This document shows, piece by piece, positions 37,505-48,101 of a stretch of 64,000 nt of DNA (the first letter of the stretch is position 1; each line of letters starts with the position of its first letter). Source of the DNA: Clostridium sp. Marseille-Q2269. GTDB taxonomy: Bacteria; Bacillota; Clostridia; Clostridiales; Clostridiaceae. The translations under genes and the position numbers were made by a program. The stretch covers positions 62,001 to 126,000 of the forward strand of contig NZ_CALSFS010000007.1 in assembly GCF_943736985.1 (NCBI RefSeq). Direction: 5' to 3'. Under the pieces are notes generated by a model. It searched no databases. It had not been told where the DNA came from and was given only the letters and a program-made list of their open reading frames with translations.

Positions 37505-37640
37505 ACAAAGTTCTTGGCTTCAGAGGGAGTTTTACTCCCACTTTTAAGAAAAGCAGAGAGCCCAAATCTTCGATTTTGTGGGAATCGCTTTCACAAAGTG
37601 CGATGGGAGTATTAGATCGGGTTGTCATGGGATAGACTTA
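37505..37640. ncRNA. GC-richer structured noncoding element, unidentified
   Basis: About 135 bases with clearly higher GC than the surroundings and three short hairpins on the plus strand: GGGAGTTTTACTCCC, CCCAAATC..GATTTTGTGGG, and ATCGCTTTCACAAAGTGCGAT. No open frame of note. It could be a small RNA or the end of an IS200/IS605-type element; I cannot place it in a known family. Confidence 0.35.
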
Positions 37641-37644
37641 AAAA

Positions 37645-37697
37645 TGCACCTTGAAATGTTAGTGATAATTATATATATTTCTAACATTTCAGGTGCA
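37645..37697. terminator. Hairpin with 17-bp arms
   Basis: TGCACCTTGAAATGTTAG pairs with CTAACATTTCAGGTGCA, with one bulged base. It closes the structured element on the right and lies 70 bases from the end of hsdR. Confidence 0.6.
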
Positions 37698-37768
37698 CTT
37701 TGCTCATAAAGTTTAAAATCTTTTACTCATATCTGATATAATACTTTTCACTAATTCTTTAAAACCTA

Positions 37769-40700
37769 TTAATTACATATTGTTTCAGCATTATTTTTGA
37801 TTTCAGCCACTTTACTCATTATACTTATAACTTCATTTGTATTATCTTTAAATAGTATAGAAATATTTCCTATACCTCTAAATGGATCTTCCTTAAGGGT
37901 TTTATTATCATCAATGAATCCATTTTTAACCACATAATCAATTATGAGTTTTACAAAATGTATCTGCTTAGTATTTAAATTTTCATCATTTAAGAACTCA
38001 GAAAATAATTCATTTGCTATATTTCTATCTAAGCCTACCATTTTTCTTACAAGTTTATTAACAGGCATGTCTCCGAACTCTTTTTCATAGTCTGCTCTTG
38101 TTCCAAGTTCTTGCCACATAATTGATTCTAAAGTTTGTAAATCTTGTTTGGTTAATTGTTTATTATTTTTAAGCTTATATATAGCAAGTTCATTTTCATG
38201 TTCTTTAAGATAATATTCTACTTTTTTTCTATAATTTTTGAGCTCATTATCATTATACATAGCTCCATGAGATTCCTCATTTATTATCATATCTTCAAAA
38301 TCAGTATAATAAATTTTTTGATTAGTTCTTCTTAAATACTTTAAAAGTTCTCTTAAAGCACTTCTCAATTCATCTAATTCAAATAAATCTACATCTTCCC
38401 AAAATTCATTCTCTCTAACCTTATCTATAATATACTTTTGCTGTTGAATTTCTGGTATAGTACCAAGCTTTGATAGACTTTCCGCTGTTTCTATAACACT
38501 TTTTATTGGTCTTGTTGCATTATTTCCTTGGAGATTGGCAAGCTCTATTGTATACATTAATATATCAAATCTTTTTGCAAATTCATCATCCTTTAATTTA
38601 CTTATTAATGGGGATATATGTTCCTTAATATCCTGTGTACTAATAGCTCCAAGGCTTTGCCATTCATTTTTATTTTTATATTTTTGAACATATCTTATAT
38701 TCATTTTTACCATAAAATTGTCTTCATTTAAACTATTTATATCTTCCATTAAATCCTTTAACAATTCATTTCTATAACTAACATATTCTTCATCTGAATA
38801 TCTTAAATCTTGCAATTCTTTTATTAAATCCAGTTTAAGATTAAATATTCTTTCACTCAAAGTCTGTCCTAGGTTACCTTTAAAACCTTTTGGATTCATT
38901 CTAAAGAATTCAAAATTATTGCAGAAATCAAAAATTAAAAATTTATCCTTATGTTGTCCAATACCTAATAAATCTTCACAAAGTCTTGTACCTCTTCCTA
39001 TCATCTGCCAAAATTTAGTCTTAGATCTTATCTTTTTAAAGAAAACAAGATTTAAAATTTCTGGAATATCAATACCTGTATCAAGCATATCAACACTTAT
39101 AGCTATTTGTGGTATTTTATCTTTATCAGAAAAATCATCAATTACACTCTCTACATAATTAATTTGATTATCTATAACTTTTGCATAGTTTGAACTAAGT
39201 TCTGGATATAATATATCAAATCTTTATTTAATAGCTTCTGCATGTTTATGACTTTTAGCAAAGATTATAGTTTTACCTAACTTTTCATTTCCTTCAATTC
39301 TTAGTCCCTTTTCCATAAGTTTATTTAAAACTAAATCTATTTTATCAGCATTAAATAGCCACTGATTAATAGCAGAACTGTATATTTCTTCTCCGACATT
39401 TTCATCTTTATCAAATTTATCTTCATATTCTTCCTTATCTTCATCGGATAATTCATCATATTTAATTCCATCTTCCATTATTTTAGACTTAACTTCTATG
39501 GTTTCATATTCTACAAGGAATTCATCTTCAACTGCCTTATCAAATTCATAAGCATAAGTTGGAACTCCATTTTCCATATCAAAAACCCCATATGTATTCT
39601 TGATTCTTCTGGATTATCTTTGCTATCTAGTAAATTGCAAAGAGAAAGATCTGGAAGCAAATTTGAAAAATTCTTTTTAGCCTGTTTAACAAGGGCTGTC
39701 CTGTCTGCCAAAAATAATATATTCTTTACCCAATTATGCCTTGTTAATACATCCACTAAAGAAATTGCTGTTCTAGTTTTACCAGTTCCTGTTGCCATAA
39801 CTAATAAAAACTTTCTCTTTCTTCTCTCTAATTCCTCACAACATGCAGTTATAGCTTCTTTTTGATAATATCTATTTGATATTTCATCCTTTATATTTAT
39901 ATTTCTTAAAGGCTTCTTTTGAGTTCTTCTGTCAATCATAAGCTGAAGCTCATCTTTTTTAAAGAAACCATAAATTCTTCTTTCAGAATAGTCATTATAA
40001 TCATCCCAAATATATGTTTCCAATCCATTGGTATAGAAAATAACTGGCCTAACATTATATTGTCTTTCTATGCAATCCGCATAGAATTTAGCTTGCTCAC
40101 GACCTATCTTAGGATCTTTACTTGTTTTCTTTGCTTCTACTACTGCAAGGGGCTTTCCATTATCACCATATGAGACATAATCAGCGTAACCTTTTTCTGC
40201 ATTGTTGGGCATACCAAAAAGTTTTATTTCTTCTCCAATATCTTTATTAAAATCCCATCCTGCAAGTTTAAGTTCCACATCTATATAAATTTTTCTGGTG
40301 TGAAACTCACTTATTTCATCTATATCAAAATCATAATTTTCTTTGTTGTCTTTTCTCTTTTGGGTTATTTCTTTTCTAATCTCTTCATTTTCTTTTATGA
40401 TCTCTTCTAGTTTTTTATCCTTTGAACTTAGCTTGTCATATAAATCTTTAAGTTCCTCCGGTCTTACTCTCTTTTCCTCACCCTGAAGTAAAGCATTTTC
40501 ATCAAATTTCTTTTCTTTATAGTCATCTCCATAGCAGTAATCAATCCAATTAATAAATTGATATAAATTATGTAATGATAAAATAGCCTCTTCTCTTGTT
40601 ACGTTTTTATTAGTATGTACTGCCACATTACCTAAACTAATTACAAACTTAAGTAAAGGTAACATTTCACTATCAATAAGTTCTAAAAAACTACCACTAT

Positions 40701-40917
40701 GTATTAAACTACTTATATTATCCCTATATGGAATACCTAAATCCTCATCAAAACTATATACCCATTTAACCGCAAGTTCCAAAGCTCTTCTACTCAAAAT
40801 AGCTGTAGTTGATGGGCTTACTAATATGCTCTTTTCTGCCTCAATACAAGCATCTGAAAATGCATTAAATTCTTCTTTAAACTTTAAAAATTCAAAGTTA
40901 GTACACAAAGGTCTCAT
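37769..40917 (-). pseudogene. hsdR: Type I restriction endonuclease subunit R, inactivated
   Basis: Intact parts in order: a DUF4145-like N-terminus (residues 1-130), the HsdR nuclease domain (YGDNGKPLAVVEAKKTSKDP), helicase motif I (LVMATGTGKTRTAISLVDVL), then damage, then later helicase motifs (MLDTGIDIPE, FWQMIGRGTRLC) and the C-terminal domain. Three lesions: after DNPEESRI about 85 residues including the DExH box are deleted; a frame shift at the G4T5 run near 39580; and a TAA at 39226-39224 where ERFDILYPEL should follow AEAIK. ATP-driven restriction should be lost. Confidence 0.9.
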
Positions 40918-40985
40918 CCCCCTTTTAGTGACATATATTATTATTTTCTATGAATATATTACCATATTAAAACAATATTTGACAC

Positions 40986-41019
40986 AAAAAAGTCTTGGAT
41001 TTTCTCCAAGACTTTTTTT
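40986..41019. terminator. Repeated terminator hairpin, copy 3
   Basis: AAAAAAGTCTTGGA pairs with TCCAAGACTTTTTT. It is shared by the convergent end of the PD-(D/E)XK gene and the start side of hsdR, and resembles the hairpins at 31555 and 34684. Confidence 0.75.
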
Positions 41020-41054
41020 GTATGGTTAAATAGAATTTTTTGTATTAAAAAAGA

Positions 41055-42007
41055 CTAAAAATATCTTTCTAATTCTTCTACAGAATTTAGTTCAAATATA
41101 TCTATTGCAATCAACTCTATTGTTTCTTTTGGAAGTATTTTTATTTTTTCTTTATACTCATTATGTACTTTTTTAAATTTTTTCATTAGTTGCTTAATTA
41201 AAAGTTCAGCTTTTCCTTCTTCTTTACCTTTTTCAATTCCTTGCTTTATACCTTTCTCGATTCCCTCTTGTATTAAGCTTTTACCAAGTTCAGTCATTCT
41301 TAATTCCTCCTTTACCTTTTCTAAATCTCTTCCACTTAAAAATTTATTTGCAAAGGCATACAATATGGATTCTACGTCATATTTATAATCTTTATTTATA
41401 TCTTTTACTATCTCTATAGCATTAAGTATTTTATCTACTGTACTTATATTTCCACCCATAATAGGAGTGAAGGTTAAAGAAATTATATCTTGTTTTGTAA
41501 TATCTATTCCAGATTTTATTTTTTCTACAATATCATTATATATCTTATCACCATCTCTACTGGCCATGGATATTGAATTTTCTCTAAATTCACTTATTCC
41601 TGTTTCTAAAATATTTACTGGATTTTTTATGTTACCGGAATAAACAACATATGTGACTACATCTTTTCCAGTTTGATGACTTAATAATGCTTCATAGGCC
41701 CTAAACCTTCTTAAATCTATTTTCCCTTTATTAGTTGTTTGAAACTCAAAATGTATAAAAGTATCATCTTCCATAGGTAAGCTTCTAAATTTTAATTTAG
41801 TTAAGCGAACCTACTCATTTGAATAAAATAAAAAGGAGTTTCCTTTAACTCCTAGTCCATAAACATATTTTTAGTCTCTAAAACCACTAACTCTGTTGGG
41901 CCAAGTTCCTTAACTTTTTTATTTATTCCAAAGAATTTTAGTCCTTCCTCTGCAAAAAGATCCATTGCTCTTTTCATTATTAAATCTTCATAGTTTGTGG
42001 GCTTCAT
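41055..42007 (-). pseudogene. PD-(D/E)XK nuclease family transposase (Rpn-like), split
   Basis: The 5' part starts at ATG 42007 (MKPTNYEDLIMKRAMDLFAE) and stops after 51 codons at VLETKNMFMD. The rest continues from 41774 in another frame: MEDDTFIHFEFQTTNKGK, with the nuclease Glu in HFEFQTT, then GKDVVTYVVYSG, IISLTFTPIMGG, a Gly-Lys-Glu-rich coil (GIEKGIKQGIEKGKEEGK) and a helical tail. Between the parts lie about 77 bases that include a small hairpin (GGAGTTTCCTTTAACTCC). The family is recombination-promoting nucleases/putative transposases. Confidence 0.75.
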
Positions 42008-42245
42008 TAGTTCACCTTCCTATATTTCTATTGTATCTTTATTTTAATTCATAAATAACGTTAATTCAAACAAATTTAATATGTACTATGATTTTTGATT
42101 ACATTTAAATAATCTATAATACAAGCTCTTAAGCCCACAAAAATAATTGGACAATTACTTTTATGGGCTTAGGAGATACCTATTAATTTAAAAATTACAC
42201 TATTAAACACAACTTTGTATAAATCTAATAAGTAACTGATATAGT

Positions 42246-42644
42246 TTATATAAAACTTATTACTATTCCAACTAAAATTACTGTTGGTAAATAAAATACA
42301 CATTCTGATATTGATAAAAAACACTTGGCATACATAGTCTTATCTGATAATAAATCATCTGTTATTTTCATTGAAAAGTCAATTTTGTCTTCTTCTAAAC
42401 TCCTAACTTTATCATATAAGTTTCTGTACTTACGCTCTTGTTGTAAATAATACGTATCTAATATCCAAAATACTATTAAAGGGATATATGTTATAAGAAA
42501 GAATTTCTGGTTACTATCTTTAGCTGAAAGGGCAAAAATACCAGCTACTAATGTTATTGACCATCCTTTTAATAAAAATGAATTTGAAGCCATTCTTTTA
42601 ATAATTTCTTGAATCATTTCCAGATGCTTAATTTTCTTATCCAT
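42246..42644 (-). CDS. Small membrane protein paired with TIR protein (possible effector)
   Basis: 132 residues. Two close helices (about 27-40 WSITLVAGIFALSA and 46-66 FFLITYIPLIVFWILDTYYL), a cytoplasmic stretch QQERKYRNLYDKVRSLEEDK, and a third helix at the end (FYLPTVILVGIVISFI). The architecture resembles SLATT-like pore proteins seen with nucleotide-signalling defence genes. It lies 20 bases after the TIR gene in the same operon. Pore formation on infection is an inference. Confidence 0.6.
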   Translation of the reverse strand: MDKKIKHLEMIQEIIKRMASNSFLLKGWSITLVAGIFALSAKDSNQKFFLITYIPLIVFWILDTYYLQQERKYRNLYDKVRSLEEDKIDFSMKITDDLLSDKTMYAKCFLSISECVFYLPTVILVGIVISFI

Positions 42645-42664
42645 TTAAAGTAACCTCCTTTATG

Positions 42665-43330
42665 CTATTTATTAAGTTTATATATTTCATAGTCACCTAT
42701 ATTTTCATTTATTTCAATTGCTATATTAATATATTTATTAACATCTTCTATAAAATCGTCCCATTTAACACTATAAATATAAGATGAATGCCCTATATAT
42801 ACTGTTTTAGTGCTACATTCTTTCAGTGTCTTATTTTTTTGATTAAACATATTCTTTTGTAAAATTTTAAATAGTATAGGTGTATTTAACATTCTACATG
42901 TACAATTTCCACAGCTATTATCTTCAATATAGTAACTATAACTTCCAAATTCATCTGGAATAACTACTGCTAAAACTGCATTAGTAGCACTTGTTCTTCC
43001 ATTTCTAGTGTGTTCTTTTAATGAATAAGATATTTCCCATGGTATCCATTGATCTTCTTCCAACGCATAATACCCTTTCATATTCTTTGAAATTAAAACT
43101 ATAGTTATACTACTATCATATATCTTATCACGAAGTTTAGATGCAATTGTACTTTCTTTAAAGTCACTCAAATCTTCTCCGTCTTTTTCCCCTTTATTTG
43201 TGTTCTCTTCTCCTATTTTTTCTTGTAATATATCTACATAATCTCTTACTTTGGTATCGTATTTGTAATTTACCATTCTAACTCTATTATCAGCATATTT
43301 ATACGATACAAATATTTTTCTCCCCATCAC
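42665..43330 (-). CDS. TIR-domain protein (ThsB/DUF1863-like)
   Basis: 221 residues. It begins [14 protein letters not shown], the first strand and loop of a TIR fold, with [20 protein letters not shown] and [13 protein letters not shown] (probable catalytic Glu) in the middle and [20 protein letters not shown] after. A Cys cluster CGNCTCRM follows. The layout matches TIR proteins of Thoeris-type antiphage systems that make signalling nucleotides from NAD. Neighbours are a SEFIR protein 29 bases upstream and a membrane protein downstream. Confidence 0.75.
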   Translation of the reverse strand: MMGRKIFVSYKYADNRVRMVNYKYDTKVRDYVDILQEKIGEENTNKGEKDGEDLSDFKESTIASKLRDKIYDSSITIVLISKNMKGYYALEEDQWIPWEISYSLKEHTRNGRTSATNAVLAVVIPDEFGSYSYYIEDNSCGNCTCRMLNTPILFKILQKNMFNQKNKTLKECSTKTVYIGHSSYIYSVKWDDFIEDVNKYINIAIEINENIGDYEIYKLNK

Positions 43331-43359
43331 ATACCATCTCCTATATTAATTTCTAATAC

Positions 43360-44460
43360 TTACAATGCATAATTAGGCATTGCAACAACTGAATATTCAA
43401 TGTCATTTTTAGTTACATCTTCAAAATTCATAAATTTTATATTGTCCATTTTTATTTTCAAATGTGTTCCAAGCTCAATATTATCCATTTCAATCGTTTT
43501 ATTATTGTCACTTACCACAGCTGGAGCAATAAAAAATTCTTTTTTAACTTCTACTTGCTTTTTAAATATAGCTAAATTATTTCTAAATACATTAATATCC
43601 ATATATTGATATCTCGAAAATATCGCAAAAAACGTTTCATCAACAAAAAAGCCTTGTTTTTCTGCCCTTTTTATACATTCATCCATATTAGTAGTTATGT
43701 GTACAAAATACCCATCAGCTCTACCTACATTCTTTTTTTCAATAATAGAAATTTCTATATCTTTAAATACATTTTCACCACAAAGTTTTTTCCAATCTTT
43801 AAATATCTTACTTGCACTTTCTTTATCCTTGTATAATAAAGCCATTAAAGGTGGGGTTTCATTTCTAGGATCAAATTTATATGCTACACCACTCCATTTT
43901 GCTTTATCCCAAGACTTTAAGTCAATCATTGACGTAACAAACATATTTTTTCTTTCTTTGGGTGGTAATATATTCTCTCCTACTTTACCAAGTGGTGGTT
44001 TTATAGTATTTTTTATACCCTTTAACCTATTGCATAGCTTCTTAAAGTCTTTTCCTCTATCTACATAATAATATGTTGAGCTTTGTAGTGGCTTCAATAT
44101 CTTTGTAGTACTATAATCATTAAATATTATTGGTATAAACTTCGTATTGTTACAACATGTTTCATATAGATATTGATATATAATATTCAACTCCCAATTT
44201 ACACCTTTTCCTCCTCCAGATTTGAAATTCATTACCTTATCATAGTATAACTGTGTACATACTATAAGTACATAATCTGAATTTTCAATTTGATTATCCA
44301 TCCATCTTGGCCATCCTTCTGGTGGACTCTCTTCATATTGATCAATATTTGCATCTATATTATAACTTCTTAAGGTATTTGAAAACTCTAATACCTTATC
44401 TGCAAATTGTTCTGTATCATGAGCATATGATATAAATACTTTAACTTTAGGTATAACCAT
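43360..44460 (-). CDS. SEFIR-domain protein
   Basis: 366 residues. The N-terminal 150 residues are a SEFIR (TIR-like) domain: VKVFISYAHDTEQFADKVLE, NIDANIDQYEESPPEGWPRW, DYVLIVCTQLYYDKVM. The C-terminal 200 residues are uncharacterised, with RNETPPLMALLYKDKESASK and IEKKNVGRADGYFVHITTNM. It starts 23 bases after hsdS. Bacterial SEFIR proteins have been described as single-protein antiphage NADases. Position in a restriction island supports a defence role. Confidence 0.8.
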   Translation of the reverse strand: MVIPKVKVFISYAHDTEQFADKVLEFSNTLRSYNIDANIDQYEESPPEGWPRWMDNQIENSDYVLIVCTQLYYDKVMNFKSGGGKGVNWELNIIYQYLYETCCNNTKFIPIIFNDYSTTKILKPLQSSTYYYVDRGKDFKKLCNRLKGIKNTIKPPLGKVGENILPPKERKNMFVTSMIDLKSWDKAKWSGVAYKFDPRNETPPLMALLYKDKESASKIFKDWKKLCGENVFKDIEISIIEKKNVGRADGYFVHITTNMDECIKRAEKQGFFVDETFFAIFSRYQYMDINVFRNNLAIFKKQVEVKKEFFIAPAVVSDNNKTIEMDNIELGTHLKIKMDNIKFMNFEDVTKNDIEYSVVAMPNYAL

Positions 44461-44482
44461 ACATGTTCCCCCTTAATACCTC

Positions 44483-45619
44483 TTATTCAAATAACTCACA
44501 CTTAAAAGCTCTTTGCATCAATGAATTAAAGCTATTTTCTAATTCTTCTAAGCTCTCCTTCATTTCAAATTTCAATTTGTCTATTTGATTAAATGACTCA
44601 GCAAATTCATTTTGTAGCTCAATTGGTGGAAATATAAATTCTAACTCTGACAATTGCCCTTTACTCAAAATTCCTTTTAGTGACATATTAATTGTACTTT
44701 GTATATATTTTTGTGATAAATTAAATTGCTCAAACATGAAAGACACATTATTGGTTAATGGTTCAATTCCATTTATTTGCTGATTAAAGGCTACCTTTCT
44801 ATTAGCTATGGCAACATCACCAATACACTTAACACTTCCAGCAATACAGGTCATTAATATACTATTTTCCTCTACACTTCTACCTACCTCTAACCCCTTT
44901 TCAGATAAGTATTCTCGTGCTTTAGTTAAGTAAATGCCACTATCTTTTATATTGTCAGATTTAATCCACTCAATATAATCTCCATAATACTCTTCAACTT
45001 TTCTTGATGGAGTATTACCTGTAATAATATTACATTCATCAGATAATTTTTTCTTTTCCCATCCTTTTGGATTTAAAATAGGATCACCAAACATCTCTAT
45101 AACTCTCGATTTAGCTAATTCATCCAAAGCTTCTATTTGAGCTTTTCTTTTATCTATTAAGTATTGAGCTTGGTCTAGTATATTTACTATCTTTTGTTGA
45201 ACTTCAACTTTAGGAACATTTATTTTAATCTCTTGTATAGTTTTAACTGATAAATGTTTAACTGTAACAAAAGAAGTAGCATCTTCTATTTTTTTCAATT
45301 CAAAAGGTAGAATTCGATATATATAATCATCTAATAAAACATTACTCACACTTTTTATTTTACAAACTCTTTGATTTAATAATGCTTTTCCACCATTACA
45401 TTTTTTTATTACAAAATTACCATCCATACTAATTAACATTTCACAATCTTTAACAACATATTTTTTATCGTACTCCCCTGAATAATATGTGTTTGATTTT
45501 CCAACATTTACATCTCTTATCCGTATGATTGGCATACCTTCATTTTTATCGTTAAACAAATTAGATTTAAAAGCATACCCAGAATCAATTTTCACTAATT
45601 TTCCTGATTTACATTCCAT
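44483..45619 (-). CDS. hsdS: Type I restriction-modification specificity subunit S
   Basis: 378 residues from the ATG at 45619 (GAGGT seven bases before), preferred over 45661. Two target-recognition domains: the first about 1-150, the second about 185-330 (GWEKKKLSDECNIITGNTPS). The central conserved helix is IKINVPKVEVQQKIVNILDQ followed by AQYLIDKRKAQIEALDELAK, the C-terminal one IFPPIELQNEFAESFNQIDK. It determines which DNA sequence HsdM methylates. It is intact. Confidence 0.9.
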   Translation of the reverse strand: MECKSGKLVKIDSGYAFKSNLFNDKNEGMPIIRIRDVNVGKSNTYYSGEYDKKYVVKDCEMLISMDGNFVIKKCNGGKALLNQRVCKIKSVSNVLLDDYIYRILPFELKKIEDATSFVTVKHLSVKTIQEIKINVPKVEVQQKIVNILDQAQYLIDKRKAQIEALDELAKSRVIEMFGDPILNPKGWEKKKLSDECNIITGNTPSRKVEEYYGDYIEWIKSDNIKDSGIYLTKAREYLSEKGLEVGRSVEENSILMTCIAGSVKCIGDVAIANRKVAFNQQINGIEPLTNNVSFMFEQFNLSQKYIQSTINMSLKGILSKGQLSELEFIFPPIELQNEFAESFNQIDKLKFEMKESLEELENSFNSLMQRAFKCELFE

Positions 45620-46639
45620 ATTACATACCTCATTTTTCTTTTTAAATGAAACTTCAATCACTTAGTTCTTTATTGTTCTTTCTAATATTTATCTATTCAA
45701 TAAACAAATATTTAGGTTTACAAATGTTCACTAGCTCATCTTTTTCTACTTTCTTTCCAATACTATTAATATATTTTTCATATGTATATTCTATTGAATT
45801 TAATATTTCTTCAATGGTTAAACTCGGGTTATTTTTCTTATAATGTATTATTAGTCCTAAAATGTTATTGTTATATTGATATAATCTTAGGGTTTTATAA
45901 TTAATATTTTTAATATCTCTATTTCCTGAATGTATTAAAATATTTCTATATCTATAAATTCTGATTAAATCCATTTCTACTTCTATAGATAGCTTTTTTA
46001 TTAAACCACTTCTAATTTTCCCATCAGATAATAGAGAACCTATTTCAGCTATACTTCTTTTCAATACATCATTAAATGCAAATTCTTCAATTATATCTTT
46101 TCCTCTTATAGAAACAAAATTTATAAATTTCTCCAGATCATATCTATATTCATCTTCATCAATTCTGCAATTTTTTATTATTTCACCAACAATTTTATAA
46201 GACGAAGATTTATATTGATTTAAACTATTCCAAAATAAATTTATTTTATCTTTTAATACATATAAGCAACAAACTTTTGGAACTATATCTTTAGCTTTAG
46301 CTATTATACTATCACCTTTATGAAAAGTTAGCATATACTCAAGAACAGACCAAAGATTTATTAATCTATTTTCTTTAGATTGCTTCTTTTGACCTTTAAT
46401 TATATTTATAGCTCTTTGTATATTAGGAATTTCATCAACGCCTATTTTTTTAATATATACTTTATCTCTATATAATATAAAATCCTTTATATCTCCTTTT
46501 TCTCTTCTCTCCGATTCATGAAAAAGTATATTTTCGTCATACATTTCTTTTCTTAATTTTTCATAAACACCATCTGATACTTTAACTACTATCTTATCAT
46601 TTAAAATAATTTCAGCATTATCACTTAAATAATTTATCA

Positions 46640-48101
46640 CTTTAGTTATGCAAAATAAAAATCTAAATTGGTAAAACTACCAAAAAATAAATATGGCATA
46701 CTTTCTCTCACTGTGTTATATAAAAGTTACCATACAAATATAAACACAGGAGGTAAAAAGTATGCCAAGTACTAATATTGTATCCATTAATAATGAACTT
46801 TACAATTACTTAAATGATGTAAATTATGGAATGTCTAAGCCTCAATTTAATCATTTAACCAATATTGCCAATGGATTAATTAATTTACCTGGCACTAAAA
46901 CTTTATCTGAAATTGCTAAAAATGTGTTGTCATCAAAAGATAAAAGTTGTATTTATAGATTTTTAAGCCATTCTAAATGGGACCATAGTCTTCTGAACAA
47001 CAATAGAATTAGCTATTTAAACTTTTTCCTTGAGCATAATATTAAACCTAAATCCGTAGGATTTTTGATTATAGATGATACTGTAAATCCCAAGAAATCA
47101 GCAAAGAAAATGCAAGGATTATCTTATAATTACTCTCATACAGAAGACAAAAATATTTGGTCACATTGTGTGGTTACTTCAAATTTTGTTGTAAATGATA
47201 AATCTATTCCTTTACAATATAAACCTTACTATAAAAAGGAATTTTGCAAAGATTTAAATAAAAATTTTAAATCTAAGATTGATATTGCAAAAAATTTTAT
47301 AACTTCTTTTAAAACTCCATCTAATTGTGAAAAAATGTATTGTCTTATGGATTCATGGTATACAAATAATAATTTAATAGAAGCATCTTTAGCAAAGGGC
47401 TACCACCTAATAGGAGCAATTAAATCTAACAGAAAAATATCTCCATTAGGAATTTCAATGCAGTTATCAAAATTTGAAAAATTCCTTAGTCCTAACACCT
47501 TAGACCTTGTTACAGTTGAAGGTAAGGACTATAGAGTATATACCTATGAAGGTAATGTTTCTAAATTCCCTTATGCTAAAATACTTATTTGCTATGAAGT
47601 CACCCATGATGGATTCAAGAACCCAGTATATTTGCTGTCTACCGACATCTTATTAAATGCAGAAACTATAATTAAATATTATTCTCACAGATGGACTATA
47701 GAAACTTCATATAAATATTTAAAAAGCAATTTAGCTTTTGATAAATATAGAATGCGTAGCATTTTGTCTATAGAACGATATTTTCTTATAGTGTTCTTAA
47801 TCTATAATTTTTTAGAATTATTTAGAGTTAGTTCCAACCACGGAGATTTTAAGACTATAGGTGAAACTCAGAAATATCTAAACAGCCTGACGGCAAAAGC
47901 ACTTGTGTGCTTTATATATGAAAAATCAAAACAGAATATTGAACTAAAAGATATTTTATGTGAGCTAAAAATCCCTTAGAGTTTTTAAAAATTCATCATA
48001 TAAAATTGGGCAAGTGTTTTCATATTATATGGATAATATATCATAATAAGTATAATATAGTCTCAATAGGTAATTTAGCTTTTGAAATTGCCTAACTAAA
48101 G
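46640..48101 (+). mobile_element. IS4-family insertion sequence, copy 1
   Basis: 1462 bases. The ends are imperfect inverted repeats: CTTTAGTTATGCAA at the left and CTTTAGTTAGGCAA (complement) at the right, with a second block CTAAATT. Flanked by TTATCA on both sides as target duplication. Its transposase runs opposite to the disrupted host gene. A copy of identical length lies at 60407. Confidence 0.92.
46762..47979 (+). CDS. IS4-family DDE transposase, copy 1
   Basis: 405 residues with AGGAGG before the ATG. The first Asp pair is in FLIIDDTVNPKKSAKK, the second Asp in KMYCLMDSWYTNN, and the Glu in the YREK signature YYSHRWTIETSYKYLK (Y-2-R-3-E-6-K), which defines the IS4 family. It differs from the second copy at only two residues (Ser for His near 57, Tyr for His near 377), so transposition was recent and the enzyme is probably active. 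Confidence 0.92.
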   Translation: MPSTNIVSINNELYNYLNDVNYGMSKPQFNHLTNIANGLINLPGTKTLSEIAKNVLSSKDKSCIYRFLSHSKWDHSLLNNNRISYLNFFLEHNIKPKSVGFLIIDDTVNPKKSAKKMQGLSYNYSHTEDKNIWSHCVVTSNFVVNDKSIPLQYKPYYKKEFCKDLNKNFKSKIDIAKNFITSFKTPSNCEKMYCLMDSWYTNNNLIEASLAKGYHLIGAIKSNRKISPLGISMQLSKFEKFLSPNTLDLVTVEGKDYRVYTYEGNVSKFPYAKILICYEVTHDGFKNPVYLLSTDILLNAETIIKYYSHRWTIETSYKYLKSNLAFDKYRMRSILSIERYFLIVFLIYNFLELFRVSSNHGDFKTIGETQKYLNSLTAKALVCFIYEKSKQNIELKDILCELKIP

